A stretch of 64,000 nt of DNA, taken from assembly GCA_016219985.1 (NCBI GenBank), contig JACRJO010000032.1, positions 186,001-250,000 on the forward strand. Reading direction: 5' to 3'. Every line of letters starts with the position of its first letter. The stretch's first letter is position 1. A model generated the notes under the pieces. The model saw only the letters and a program-made list of their open reading frames with translations. It made no database searches and was not told the DNA's origin. Origin of the DNA: Sphingobacteriales bacterium (GTDB lineage: Bacteria > Bacteroidota > Bacteroidia > Chitinophagales > Chitinophagaceae). Shown piece after piece: positions 25,299 to 34,003 of this stretch. A program made the translations under genes and the position numbers.

Positions 25299-27683
25299 TT
25301 ATACAGATTCCAGGTCATACAACGCATTTTGCAACATCTGTTCACGCTCCCGCTCCCGTTTCTCCATCTGTTCCAGGTGCATACCGATCGTCAGTCTTGC
25401 CATAATATAGCTGACGGTGGACTCAGCGCCCTGGTTGAGGTTTACACAGGTTTCCTCCAGTCCGTCATAGCAGCCTCCGGTGCAGGGATTATAAATAATC
25501 TGGGACAGGTGATTGTCTCCCAGGAACCAGTTAAAAGCAGCTTGCAATTTATCCCGGTACCCATCTTCCTCAAACACATCGTAGAATCGCTTCAACGCCA
25601 GTATGGTGTACGCCACATCAATCGGCTGTTCACCGCCAATGGTCTCCGGTGCGGTACGGCTCCTGTCATGCAGCCATATCTTATTGGGGATAACCGCGAT
25701 CCGGTTATGCCGGAATGTTTTTGCCAACAGGAAATCAAATGACCGTTTCGCTATTCCCCTGTAAACGAGGTTACCGGTAGCCTGCCACGCACATAACAGG
25801 GCTTCGGGCAACAGGCTGTTGGCATAGGTCAGGTACCCCTCATACCAGCGCCACTCATCATCCGACTCATGGCGGTACATCTGAACCAGCCTGTCTGCGA
25901 ACAGTTTTATAAATGACAGATCCGCCGGATCCTGGTACACACTGTTCTTATAGAATAAGCCCTTTACTATAAAAGCCATGGCCCGGGTGGAGTGTATCCC
26001 CGTGAAATACAGGGAGGCTTTTTGAAGTGAGATAAAAGCTGCCGCGGAAAACTTACCCGGCAAGAGTTCGCATTTTGACACCAGGTACCCCAATGCCCAA
26101 ATGGCCCTTCCATTGGAGTCTTCCAGGTTGGTCTCTTCATTTTGCGGAGTAAACTTTCCGTCGGGGCCTGTATAATTCAGAAAACGGCCGTCAGGCTGCT
26201 GACAATATAATATGAAGTCCAGGCAAATCCGGATGTACCTCAAATCCTGTTTATCCCCGGTAAGTTCAAAATGCTGGCACCACGCGATCAGGGCCCTGGC
26301 ATTATCATCCAACGTAAACCCGGTTTCAATATCCGGTTTATTGAGTCTTGAAAACTGGATCATCCCGAAGTCAGTGGTCATTTTTTTCAGGTGGTCAAGT
26401 GAAATGGGAGGCATTGTATATTTCAGCCTGATCCGGCCCTTTGTCATTTTCTTAAAAAGCAAGGCATGCGCAATAGCCGAATTCTCCCAGGCTGTCGAAG
26501 CCATCCGGTGCAGGCCGTTCGAGCTGATCGTTTCACGCAACTCATCATCCTGCAGCAACTTCAGAACAGAATCTGCCATTTGTACCACATCGTTAAACCC
26601 GATAATAATACCACTGTTTTTCTGCAGCACTTCTCTTGCGTGGGGAATCGGTGTGGAAATAACCGGGCAACCGCAACTGATCGCATAGGCAAATGTACCG
26701 CTCACCGCCTGGGCGGGATCCCGCGAGGTAAATAAATAAATATCGGTAAGCTGTAAATAATCCAGCAACTCCCGTAATTGCACAAAATAATTAATAAACC
26801 GGACGTGTGACTCAAGATGCAGCTCTCTGATCATGGCCTGGAGTTTCTCCCGGTATAATTCCCCCTCCGCTTTTACTACGGACGGATGGGTCTTCCCGAT
26901 GATCAGGAACAGCACTTCCGGGTATTTACTGATTACGGCTGGCAGGGCAGCCAGTGTTGTTTCAATCCCCTTCCCGGAACTGAGCAGGCCGAATGTGGTA
27001 AGCACTTTCCTGCCAGACAGGTTGTATCTCTTTTTTAATTCTTCTTTGCCGGTATGCGGGACCAGGTGCGTACCGTGAGGGATCACCGTGATCTTATTTT
27101 CCTCCACGCCATACTCATTGACCAGGATCCGTTCCGAGGTATGGGTCATCACGATAATATCATCGCAGGCGGCGGCCATCTCCTGTACCTGGTCAAGTAA
27201 CGATGCATCCGGCCCCGACAATACGGTATGAAACACGAGAATGACCGGTTTTTTTAATGCACGGAGAAACAACACAAAGGCAGGACCACTGTTACGGAAC
27301 AACCCGAACTCATGCTGAATCAACAACAGCGAAACCGATTCATCCTTATTCAACTGCTCAGCCAGCTGATCAAATGTTCCCGGCCGGTCCGTATTCATAC
27401 GGTACCTGAAATCATCCTGGTAAACCGTGGTATCCGTATCTGAAAGAAGGGGGCAGATGGAAATAGTAAAAGATGCTCCAAACTTTGACCGCAACGCCGT
27501 TTCAAGGTCCTGCGAATAGGTTGCAATCCCGCATTCGCGGGGCGGATAGGTAGTAATAAAAACCACGCCGGGTATATACTCCTCTCCCGGCTTGCCATAC
27601 CCATAAACAGTACCCGGTACTTTCCTTAACGAAACGGGCGCCTGCCCCTCCTTATTCATAGTTTTTCTGATTAGCGTAGTCAT
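25299..27683 (-). CDS. GT4-type glycosyltransferase fused to a six-hairpin glycosidase-like domain
   Basis: A 794-residue two-domain protein. Residues about 25-410 form a GT-B glycosyltransferase of the GT4 type: VFITTYPPRECGIATYSQDL, VIPHGTHLVPH, LTTFGLLSSGKGIETTLAAL, and the nucleotide-sugar C-terminal stretch AYAISCGCPVISTPIPHARE. Residues about 420-780 resemble an alpha/alpha six-hairpin toroid (TGFTLDDNARALIAW, LEDSNGRAIWALGYL, WRWYEGYLTYANSLLPEAL). It starts one base after the GH130 stop codon (TAAGATG), so it is translationally coupled to that gene. An intracellular mannose-type glycan synthesis or turnover role is inferred, not shown. No signal peptide. Confidence 0.85.
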   Translation of the reverse strand: MTTLIRKTMNKEGQAPVSLRKVPGTVYGYGKPGEEYIPGVVFITTYPPRECGIATYSQDLETALRSKFGASFTISICPLLSDTDTTVYQDDFRYRMNTDRPGTFDQLAEQLNKDESVSLLLIQHEFGLFRNSGPAFVLFLRALKKPVILVFHTVLSGPDASLLDQVQEMAAACDDIIVMTHTSERILVNEYGVEENKITVIPHGTHLVPHTGKEELKKRYNLSGRKVLTTFGLLSSGKGIETTLAALPAVISKYPEVLFLIIGKTHPSVVKAEGELYREKLQAMIRELHLESHVRFINYFVQLRELLDYLQLTDIYLFTSRDPAQAVSGTFAYAISCGCPVISTPIPHAREVLQKNSGIIIGFNDVVQMADSVLKLLQDDELRETISSNGLHRMASTAWENSAIAHALLFKKMTKGRIRLKYTMPPISLDHLKKMTTDFGMIQFSRLNKPDIETGFTLDDNARALIAWCQHFELTGDKQDLRYIRICLDFILYCQQPDGRFLNYTGPDGKFTPQNEETNLEDSNGRAIWALGYLVSKCELLPGKFSAAAFISLQKASLYFTGIHSTRAMAFIVKGLFYKNSVYQDPADLSFIKLFADRLVQMYRHESDDEWRWYEGYLTYANSLLPEALLCAWQATGNLVYRGIAKRSFDFLLAKTFRHNRIAVIPNKIWLHDRSRTAPETIGGEQPIDVAYTILALKRFYDVFEEDGYRDKLQAAFNWFLGDNHLSQIIYNPCTGGCYDGLEETCVNLNQGAESTVSYIMARLTIGMHLEQMEKREREREQMLQNALYDLESV

Positions 27684-27684
27684 C

Positions 27685-28716
27685 TTAAATTTTATATTTT
27701 AAAAGTTCATCCAGTAATTCATGAATATTCACCGAAGCGGTGGCAATGCGTTCATCTGCGGCGCCATAATAAATGTATAAACGATCACCCCGCCGGATAC
27801 AACCGGTTGGAAAGCAAACGTTATTGACTTCCCCGGTCAGCTCCCATTCCAGTTCGGGCTTAAACAAGGCATAAGGTAACCGGCTGATTTCTTTTTGCGG
27901 CTGCTGCAGATCCAGCAAAGCGGCGCCGGCCGAATAAACATACCCATCAACCGTATCATGAACGCCGTGATAGATCAACAGCCAGCCATGGGCTGTTTCC
28001 ACCGGGGGGCAGCCAGCGCCGATATAACTCACTTCATGTTTATATTTTGGCGCCATCACGATGTACTCATCAAAGTGCAAAAAGTAATGCTGCCAGTATT
28101 CCGCCGTTAATTCGTGTAATTCATTAACCGCCACCAGCTGAATATCCGGCCGGATCCGGTGAAGAAAACAGATTTTACCGTTGATCCGCTTCGGGAAAAA
28201 CACCACGTTCTTATCCCAGATCAGCAGTTTTCGTCCCAGGTTTTCCCGGATGTTCCTGATTTCATTATACCGCAGGTATTTCTCATTTATGACAGCTTTT
28301 GATTCCGCCAGGTGACTGAATTCTTCATACGCAATTTGCGGTACGATCAATCCCATTTTTTCAAAATGCAGCAGGTCGCCGGATATGGCGAGTGCGCCCA
28401 GCGCATTGACGCCATCATAGGCAGTATAGGAGAGGAAAAAAAGCCCGTCTATTTTTGATATCCGGGGATCCTCCACCCCTCTTGACTCATAATCCAGCTG
28501 GGGAAACAGCAGGGGGCAGTCCGACCGGTACTCAATGGTGAGCGGATCACTTAATTTACAATACCCGATACTGGAGTAATTTCCCCTGCTCACCGCCCTG
28601 TAAAAAAGATGAATGACACCGTTATCCTCAATTACTGCCGGGTTCAGCACCCCCTCGTTTTCGAAACCATTGGCCGTTCCTGCCAGCAAAATCCCTTCTT
28701 TTTTAACCTGGATCAT
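27685..28716 (-). CDS. GH130-like glycoside phosphorylase/hydrolase
   Basis: A 343-residue five-bladed beta-propeller protein of the GH130 type, a family of mannoside phosphorylases and hydrolases. Family features are EGVLNPAVIEDNGVIHLFYR, the catalytic-region RGVEDPRISKIDGLFFLSYT (the Asp of EDPR), IGAGCPPVETAHGWLLIYHG and LYIYYGAADERIATASV. No signal peptide, so cytoplasmic. It is the first gene of a tight operon with the bifunctional glycosyltransferase. GH130 enzymes act on beta-mannosides, so the pair may make or remodel a mannose-containing oligosaccharide; this is inference. Confidence 0.85.
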   Translation of the reverse strand: MIQVKKEGILLAGTANGFENEGVLNPAVIEDNGVIHLFYRAVSRGNYSSIGYCKLSDPLTIEYRSDCPLLFPQLDYESRGVEDPRISKIDGLFFLSYTAYDGVNALGALAISGDLLHFEKMGLIVPQIAYEEFSHLAESKAVINEKYLRYNEIRNIRENLGRKLLIWDKNVVFFPKRINGKICFLHRIRPDIQLVAVNELHELTAEYWQHYFLHFDEYIVMAPKYKHEVSYIGAGCPPVETAHGWLLIYHGVHDTVDGYVYSAGAALLDLQQPQKEISRLPYALFKPELEWELTGEVNNVCFPTGCIRRGDRLYIYYGAADERIATASVNIHELLDELLKYKI

Positions 28717-29052
28717 ATTGTACCCTGAACGGTTGATTTACGGTAAATACCGGTCCCGGCGGGAACACTGTCCAGTTACGCTGAAGATGGACTATTTAAC
28801 CCGTAATAATCTTACATCATTAGCATTCCCCGTTATAAGTTATACACCTGGCTGAGGGCCGGGCTGTACCTGCATTCCCTGAACCCCCTGTGGTTAGAAA
28901 AGAAAAAAAAGACCGGGATTTACAGCATTCTCTGTATATGAATATTGTAACACGGGTCTTAAACCGTATAATAAAATTGAACGGGTGAACAGCGATCTTT
29001 ACGAAGCATTGGTTTTGCAAAGAACATTTTTCTCATAACAGTTGGTTTTGGC
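28717..29052. other. Gene-free region upstream of the GH130 operon
   Basis: No supported protein gene. AT-rich around 28900-29040. It ends in a strong plus-strand terminator at 29053, which has no upstream protein gene, so a small plus-strand RNA could lie here. Confidence 0.4.
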
Positions 29053-29082
29053 AAGCCCCTGTATATACGGGGGCTTTTTTTA
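29053..29082 (+). terminator. Orphan rho-independent terminator
   Basis: AAGCCCC / GGGGGCTT stem with a short AT-rich loop (tgtatatac) and a seven-base T-run, plus strand. No plus-strand gene precedes it within several hundred bases. Confidence 0.85.
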
Positions 29083-29174
29083 TTAACGGGGTTAAGGGGC
29101 AAAGGAATCCGAAGCACGGATCCGTAATTAAAGGAATACCCTGTCTCTGTACGTGGAATTGAGCAGCTCAGCCG

Positions 29175-29327
29175 CTAAGCACTTCGTCCCCTGATCAGCC
29201 GGAGCAGTACCGCCACTATGGCGATCACCAGTAGAATATGGATTATGCTGCCGGCATGAAAAGCAAAATAACCCAGCAGCCAGCCAATGACCAGGATCAC
29301 AGCAAGAATATAAAGTATGTTTCCCAT
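29175..29327 (-). CDS. Small lmo0937-like membrane protein
   Basis: A 50-residue protein read directly from the minus strand (start 29327, TAG stop at 29175-29177). It begins MGNILYILAVILVIGWLLGY, has a second hydrophobic helix after HAGSIIHILLVIAIVAVLL, and ends RLIRGRSA. This two-helix pattern with central FHAG and a C-terminal RxIRGR is that of the widespread lmo0937-type (DUF5670-like) membrane proteins. Function unknown, often stress-associated in Bacteroidota. It lies next to another small membrane protein gene 25 bp upstream and may be cotranscribed with it. Confidence 0.85.
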   Translation of the reverse strand: MGNILYILAVILVIGWLLGYFAFHAGSIIHILLVIAIVAVLLRLIRGRSA

Positions 29328-29352
29328 TTTCAGCTATTTTTAAACGATTCAG

Positions 29353-29664
29353 TTAAACAACTATTCCAGAGCCGGCCGGATGAAAATTACGGTTATACAA
29401 GATGATCGTGTGCAGCACTTTGATCTTCTCCCGGATCTTCCGGGTAAGCACCCCGTTATCAAACCTGAGCTTTTGTTGTTCGGCTAATGCCGTTTCGTAT
29501 CCGGCCACGGCTGCTTCATAATACCCGGCATTTTCATTTTTCAGTGCCTCTTCAAAATGCAGCAGCGCGAGGCTTTTCTTCCTGAATAACTGCAGATAAA
29601 TAATATATACGAATACAGACAGGAGCATGATAAAAAAAACATAGTATAGAAATGACATATTCAA
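29353..29664 (-). CDS. Small single-pass membrane protein, unknown
   Basis: A 103-residue protein not recognised as a named family. An N-terminal transmembrane helix (about 4-27: YYVFFIMLLSVFVYIIYLQL) is followed by a cytoplasmic-type helical region with a TPR-like helix pair: ALLHFEEALKNENAGYYEAA, then AGYETALAE. It ends with a basic segment (RKIREKIKVLH). It may tether a partner at the membrane. It is cotranscribed in direction with the lmo0937-like gene and the HMA-AraC regulator. Confidence 0.65.
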   Translation of the reverse strand: MNMSFLYYVFFIMLLSVFVYIIYLQLFRKKSLALLHFEEALKNENAGYYEAAVAGYETALAEQQKLRFDNGVLTRKIREKIKVLHTIILYNRNFHPAGSGIVV

Positions 29665-29747
29665 ATTTTATATTCCAGGGGCATACCGGAAGTTCGGTCA
29701 CTTCATCCCGGGCAGCATTACAATAAAGGCGGAAATCCTTACAGCAT

Positions 29748-30308
29748 TTACAGGTCCTCGAGCATCGTGCGCCTTTTCTCCCGGAGTTGCTTAAAATGCG
29801 AGGGGGTCAGGCCGGTTACTTTTTTGAATTGTGCGGAAAGATGGGCCACACTGCTGTAGTGCAGCCGGTAAGCGATTTCGGTAAGATTCAGTTCATTGTA
29901 GACCAGCAATTCCTTCACCCTTTCAATTTTGTGGGAAATATAGAATTTCTCAATGGTCGTTCCCTGTACTTGTGAAAAAAGGTTGGCCAGGTAGGTATAA
30001 TTGTGATTCAGCTTCTGGTGCAGGTATTCTGATAAATTAACCACAAGCGGTTCCTCTGAATAGTGAACCAGCTCCACGATGATACTCTTTATCTTCTGAA
30101 TCAGGATACTTTTTTTATGATCCATTAGCTCCAGCCCCGATCTCAGCAATGCTGCTTTAACCTGTAGCAATTGTTCCTGCGTCAGTTCCTCATCCACTTC
30201 TGCTTCTCCCAACTCTACCCTGACTGTAGCAAAGCCCAAATTTTTAAGCTCATCCCTCACCACCATCTTGCAGCGAATACAAACCATATTTTTAATGTAC
30301 AGTTTCAA
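29748..30308 (-). CDS. AraC-family regulator with an N-terminal HMA-like domain
   Basis: A 186-residue DNA-binding protein. The N-terminus resembles a heavy-metal-associated (HMA) domain: MKLYIKNMVCIRCKMVVRDE with a CxxC pair at C10 and C13, then VRVELGEAEV. The C-terminal part (about 85-180) is an AraC-type double helix-turn-helix: YTYLANLFSQVQGTTIEKFY, LNLTEIAYRLHYSSVAHLSA and LTPSHFKQLRE. It lacks the usual large AraC ligand domain. Metal or redox sensing by the cysteines is a reasonable inference but unproven. Similar short HMA-AraC proteins occur across Bacteroidota. It stands divergent from the small exported protein gene at 30701. Confidence 0.85.
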   Translation of the reverse strand: MKLYIKNMVCIRCKMVVRDELKNLGFATVRVELGEAEVDEELTQEQLLQVKAALLRSGLELMDHKKSILIQKIKSIIVELVHYSEEPLVVNLSEYLHQKLNHNYTYLANLFSQVQGTTIEKFYISHKIERVKELLVYNELNLTEIAYRLHYSSVAHLSAQFKKVTGLTPSHFKQLREKRRTMLEDL

Positions 30309-30700
30309 TTCAGTTAGTGGATAGCCTGCTTTTAATACTACCCATACAGCCTGTAATGAAGAAAAATGAACATATTGTCAGAATTATACTATCTCCGTGA
30401 ATATACTAAAAATCCGGCAGAATCACCGAAGTATATCCGGAACGGGATAAGCAGGTGACTACATATAGTTAATTCAGCCCGGGATATGCAATACCCTGTT
30501 ACTAATCATTTTATTGCACTTTGTGTGCAAAGACAGCGTGTCACAGGCCGGTTATGAACCCTGCAGCACATACAACAGGTCAACAGGTATGAATACTGTA
30601 AAAAGATTAATTATACCTGTAATACTATATTAACCACTCCTTAACATCTTTGCCTGTTAACAAGTCGCATTCAACTCTTAATAAACCAAAAAATAAAATT
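30309..30700. other. Divergent intergenic region
   Basis: AT-rich, no supported gene. Contains an inverted pair AGGTAT/ATACCT near 30590-30630, and a CATCTTTG near 30645 that is close to the -7 consensus and could drive the gene at 30701. Confidence 0.4.
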
Positions 30701-31024
30701 ATGACAAGCAGAAAATTTTTACAGGTTATCACCCTCTCCCTCCTGATCACAGCGCTGGTACCGGTGAGTTCGGCGGCCGGAACCGGGGACCCCGTTCCGC
30801 TGGCTAACAATACCAAAACAGAGGATCCCAGGGCGCAGCAGTTACTCACCCGGCTTCATGACATAAAAAACATGGATAAATCTTCCTTAACCGGTTCAGA
30901 AAAGAAAACCCTCCGCAAAGAAGTGAAGGGGATCCGGAAGGAGATGAAAGAAATTAAGGGGGGCGTATATCTCTCTGTCGGGGCCATCCTGATAGTGATC
31001 TTACTGCTGATTCTTATTTTATAA
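30701..31024 (+). CDS. Small exported/membrane protein, unknown
   Basis: A 107-residue protein of no recognised family. It has a signal peptide or first membrane helix (MTSRKFLQVITLSLLITALV, then PVSSAAGTG), a charged helical middle with a Lys-rich stretch (GSEKKTLRKEVKGIRKEMKE), and a C-terminal transmembrane helix (VYLSVGAILIVILLLILIL) that ends the protein. The likely topology is a short periplasmic helical linker with a C-terminal membrane anchor. The frame is open upstream to 30650, but the ATG at 30701 gives a proper signal sequence. A terminator follows at 31142. Confidence 0.72.
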   Translation: MTSRKFLQVITLSLLITALVPVSSAAGTGDPVPLANNTKTEDPRAQQLLTRLHDIKNMDKSSLTGSEKKTLRKEVKGIRKEMKEIKGGVYLSVGAILIVILLLILIL

Positions 31025-31141
31025 AAATCAGTTCGCCGGATTCCTTATTCTATTAAGTAAACACAGGCGATCCAACCCTTGTGCATCAAACGAATTACCC
31101 TATCATGTACCATTAATCCTTAATCCTGCCTTTCAGCATAG

Positions 31142-31172
31142 CCATCACTCGTATCGGGTGGTGGTTTTTTAT
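31142..31172 (+). terminator. Terminator after the small exported protein
   Basis: CCATCACTCG / CGGGTGGTGG stem (two G-U pairs) with a tiny loop and a six-base T-run, 118 bases after the stop codon. The rest of the gap up to 31402 holds no supported gene. Confidence 0.78.
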
Positions 31173-31402
31173 TAGGCCATAGCCGGAATGAGAAATAATT
31201 GGCAACGCGGCAATCAGGCCTTTATTACAAGGTCTCAGCCCGCTACACCAGATCGAATCCGGCAGTTCCCGCGCAGATCTTGGTTCTACCAGGGCAATAC
31301 CTGCTCCTGTTTCACTATAAGTTGTTTTGTATTTTTATTTCCGCGGTTCTCAACATATTGTTATCTTGTAGATCATTGCTCTCACAACTCATAACCAGCC
31401 TG

Positions 31403-31768
31403 ATGCAATTGAACCCGGGTACACCGCAAAACAGCAGCGAATTAGAGAAATCTGTTCCGCATATTATTGTGGAAGTAATCGAGTATGTAGACAACGCAGT
31501 GGTCAGTAAAACGATCCTGAAAAAATCGACGGGAAATGTGACCGCCATGTCGTTCGATACGGGAGAGGAACTGGATGATAAAATTTCCCCTTTTGATAAT
31601 TTCATACAGATCATTGACGGCGTGGCAGAACTGACTATCAATAAAGTAGTCCACCAGCTTAGATTAGGAAACGGGATCATTATTCCCGCTCATGCCCGGC
31701 ACTGTTTCAATGCCAAGGAAAAATTTAAAATTATTTCAACTGTGATCAAAAGCGGTTACGAAGAGTAA
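31403..31768 (+). CDS. Cupin-fold protein 1
   Basis: A 121-residue single-domain cupin. Cupin motif 1 is weak (SPFDNFIQIIDGVAELTIN) and motif 2 is GNGIIIPAHARHCFNAKE, with His residues in both the AHARH stretch and its surroundings. The start MQLNPGTPQ at 31403 is chosen because it aligns with the paralogue at 33264-33653; the frame upstream has no similarity. The two proteins share long stretches (AHIIVE.IEY, K.ILKKS.GN, MSFDTGE, ITVIKSGYE). Its 3' end overlaps the convergent pseudokinase gene by 23 bp. Ligand and catalytic role unknown. Confidence 0.82.
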   Translation: MQLNPGTPQNSSELEKSVPHIIVEVIEYVDNAVVSKTILKKSTGNVTAMSFDTGEELDDKISPFDNFIQIIDGVAELTINKVVHQLRLGNGIIIPAHARHCFNAKEKFKIISTVIKSGYEE

Positions 31769-33230
31769 CCTGCTTCTCCTGTTCTCCCGCTTTTAAAGGG
31801 AATATAACTTTCAGGGTGCAACTGCTGTCCGGGGTGGTGTACAGGGAGGAGGCCCCGTTAAAAATACCGGCCCTGCTTTGAATATTCGTAAAACTGTTCC
31901 TGTTTCTTTCCATCCCCAAATCGATAAGGCGCCGGTCATCACTCATCAATAATATAATTTTTTGCCCCTTCATCCGGATATCGATCCGGATCAGTTGAGC
32001 CCCTTTCCCCGCGATAATAACCCGCAGTTGTTCCTGTATGATCCTGAAGATCGCGAATTGAAACTCTTCTCCTAGTTCCTCCTGCTGGAACCCGGCATGG
32101 GTAAACCTGACCGATATGGAATGCGTCACTTCCAGGTGCCTGAAAAGGTTCTCCAGGCCTTCAAACAAACTAATCAGCTTGTTATCGGGAATCAGTATTT
32201 CCGAAGTGATGCCCCGGATCCCTGCTATCACCTGCCCGATCAGGCCGGTCGCTTTCTGAAGATACCCGGCCCGCAAGGCAGGGGCAGACATAGAAAGCTG
32301 TATATACAATTTTACAACCGCCAGTATCTGGTTCAGGTCCTCATTCAGTTTATAGCCGATATCATACCTTTCAGTTTCCTGGGCCGTTAAAAAGGCGGCT
32401 GTAATCGCTTTCTGATGCGGTGATTGTTGTAGCAAGGTTTCAATTCCGGGCGCGCTTTTTTTTCCAGCATCATACATGGCGCCGATCACTTCTTCCAGTT
32501 CATCTTTCCGGTTGTAGAGCCGGTGGCCAGTTTCATGTACCGGTGTATAGCTGCCATCAGCTTTCCTGAACCGGTACTGAAGCAGCCAGTCCCCCCCCTT
32601 GCGTCGTATCATCTGATTGATCCTGGACCTGACTCCCGGAAGATCATCCGGATGGATCCGGTTTTCCCAGAAACTCAGGGGAAGTTGTATATTCTCAATT
32701 GCATACCCAAATACCCGTTTCAGCCCGGCATCAATCCAGCATCGTTCCCCGGAACCCGCTTTCCAGTTCCAGAGGCATTCATAATTGGCTTCTGTCATAA
32801 TCCGGTATATCGGGTACAGGAGCCTGGAACGTTTTTCAGCGGTTTGACTACCGGGTGCCACATGGGGTTGCAGCGCAATAGAGTAAGTTTCCATTTCCGA
32901 AAAAGTACTGATATCAATCCATGTACTTATCTCAGCCCAATAGTAACTGAATTGGTAAGGTCCCCCCGGCTGGAATATCTTCCCGTAAGCCCCATAAAAA
33001 TCAATGGGAATAACCGGGTATAATCTATCCCATATATTTTTTCCAATTATTTCACCGGCCTTTATTTTGAATAAGTCCTCCGCCCCTTTGTTCCAGTACA
33101 TCACATTCCATTTCTTATCCACGGTAATAAAGCCATTCAGGCTGAGTTCATCCACCGGGGTTCCCGGGTATAATTGAGCGGCAGATTCCCGCTCCCGCCG
33201 GTTGTTCTTGGCATTTAAAAAGGTAGCCAT
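31746..33230 (-). CDS. PAS sensor with a degenerate (probably inactive) histidine-kinase core
   Basis: A 494-residue soluble protein with PAS domains at about 25-120 and 140-255, the second with the WNWKAGSGERCWIDAG and RIHPDD signatures. The C-terminal part (about 283-480) aligns with the HisKA_3/HATPase core of the giant kinase at 9369-15317, but key residues are changed. The phospho-acceptor His is Asn296 (ERYDIGYKLNEDLNQIL). The N-box Asn is lost (QEQLRVIIAG). The G1 box is DDRR instead of DDGxG, and the G2 glycines are gone (NSFTNIQSRAG). The frame is intact, so it is a probable pseudokinase rather than a pseudogene. It sits between two paralogous cupin genes, 33 bp after one and overlapping the other. 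Confidence 0.88.
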   Translation of the reverse strand: MATFLNAKNNRRERESAAQLYPGTPVDELSLNGFITVDKKWNVMYWNKGAEDLFKIKAGEIIGKNIWDRLYPVIPIDFYGAYGKIFQPGGPYQFSYYWAEISTWIDISTFSEMETYSIALQPHVAPGSQTAEKRSRLLYPIYRIMTEANYECLWNWKAGSGERCWIDAGLKRVFGYAIENIQLPLSFWENRIHPDDLPGVRSRINQMIRRKGGDWLLQYRFRKADGSYTPVHETGHRLYNRKDELEEVIGAMYDAGKKSAPGIETLLQQSPHQKAITAAFLTAQETERYDIGYKLNEDLNQILAVVKLYIQLSMSAPALRAGYLQKATGLIGQVIAGIRGITSEILIPDNKLISLFEGLENLFRHLEVTHSISVRFTHAGFQQEELGEEFQFAIFRIIQEQLRVIIAGKGAQLIRIDIRMKGQKIILLMSDDRRLIDLGMERNRNSFTNIQSRAGIFNGASSLYTTPDSSCTLKVIFPLKAGEQEKQVTLRNRF

Positions 33231-33263
33231 GCTTCGGTTTTGTAGGTAATTGAGCAGTCAGGG

Positions 33264-33653
33264 TCAGTCTTCATAGCCGCTTTTGATCACCGTAATAATC
33301 ATCTTGAACCTGCCGTTTGGCTTTATATAGTTGGATGAATGGGCGGGAATAACGATCCCCTCGCCGGTTTGCAGCAGATGGGGCGCTTTGTCTATAATGA
33401 TCTCCGCCTTCCCTTCTATGATCTGGGCGAATGTATCGAAGGGAGAAGTTTTTTCGGTTAGCCCTTCCCCTGTATCAAATGACATTACACTGATATTACC
33501 TGAAGACTTCTTCAATATCGTCTTGATAACCACAGAGTTTGCCATATACTCAATGATCTCCACAATAATATGCGCTTTCGATTTCTCCACCTCAAAACCG
33601 CTCTTATTACCGGGCTTAGAACTGTCCCCTGGCGGAGTTTCTACCTTTTTCAT
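33264..33653 (-). CDS. Cupin-fold protein 2
   Basis: A 129-residue cupin paralogous to the one at 31403-31768. The N-terminus is longer (MKKVETPPGDSSKPGNKSG). The core carries SPFDTFAQIIEGKAEIIIDK and GEGIVIPAHSSNYIKPNGRF. One motif-2 His of copy 1 (AHARH) is replaced here (AHSSN), so metal binding may differ. It is the first gene of a likely operon with the pseudokinase (33-bp gap). The role is unknown; the conserved linkage suggests the cupins work with that sensor. Confidence 0.82.
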   Translation of the reverse strand: MKKVETPPGDSSKPGNKSGFEVEKSKAHIIVEIIEYMANSVVIKTILKKSSGNISVMSFDTGEGLTEKTSPFDTFAQIIEGKAEIIIDKAPHLLQTGEGIVIPAHSSNYIKPNGRFKMIITVIKSGYED

Positions 33654-33897
33654 ACCGTAAAATTCAGCAATACAACTGAACTACATCTTATTGCTTTCGA
33701 AGCAGATTTTACAACATTCTTCGGCAGTATAAAAGGTCATTGACTTTTTGCATAAAATACACTATCTTATCCAATCAGTCAGGTGTAACCGTACACCACA
33801 CAGATGGATGATTTCTCCTATTAAAATGTCCGGGCCGAAATGAATGGAGCAGAAAAAAGTTCCTGCATAATATAATACAGAACCTTTAGATGTACTG

Positions 33898-33960
33898 TAC
33901 CGGAGAGCTGACTTGAACTGCCGTCCCGACGTTTACAGTCGGGATATGAATCCGATGCTC
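33898..33960 (-). pseudogene. Broken tRNA-Met-like copy (3' part) with palindromic insertion
   Basis: Minus-strand sequence matching the anticodon arm, T arm and 3' acceptor strand (ending CTCCGGTA) of the intact tRNA at 34042. The 5' acceptor strand and D arm are missing or replaced (reading ends at ...GAGCATCGG). The 10 bases spanning the variable region are replaced by a 21-nt palindrome at 33924-33944 with arms TCCCGAC and GTCGGGA. Confidence 0.85.
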
Positions 33961-34003
33961 AGTGGGGAATAGTTTTTATAAAATCCCGGCCAGCCAAACA
34001 GAT

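Noticed and set aside
31746..33230. Pseudokinase gene as a decayed pseudogene
   Set aside because: The frame is intact over 494 codons and the fold-defining hydrophobic pattern is kept; only catalytic residues are changed.
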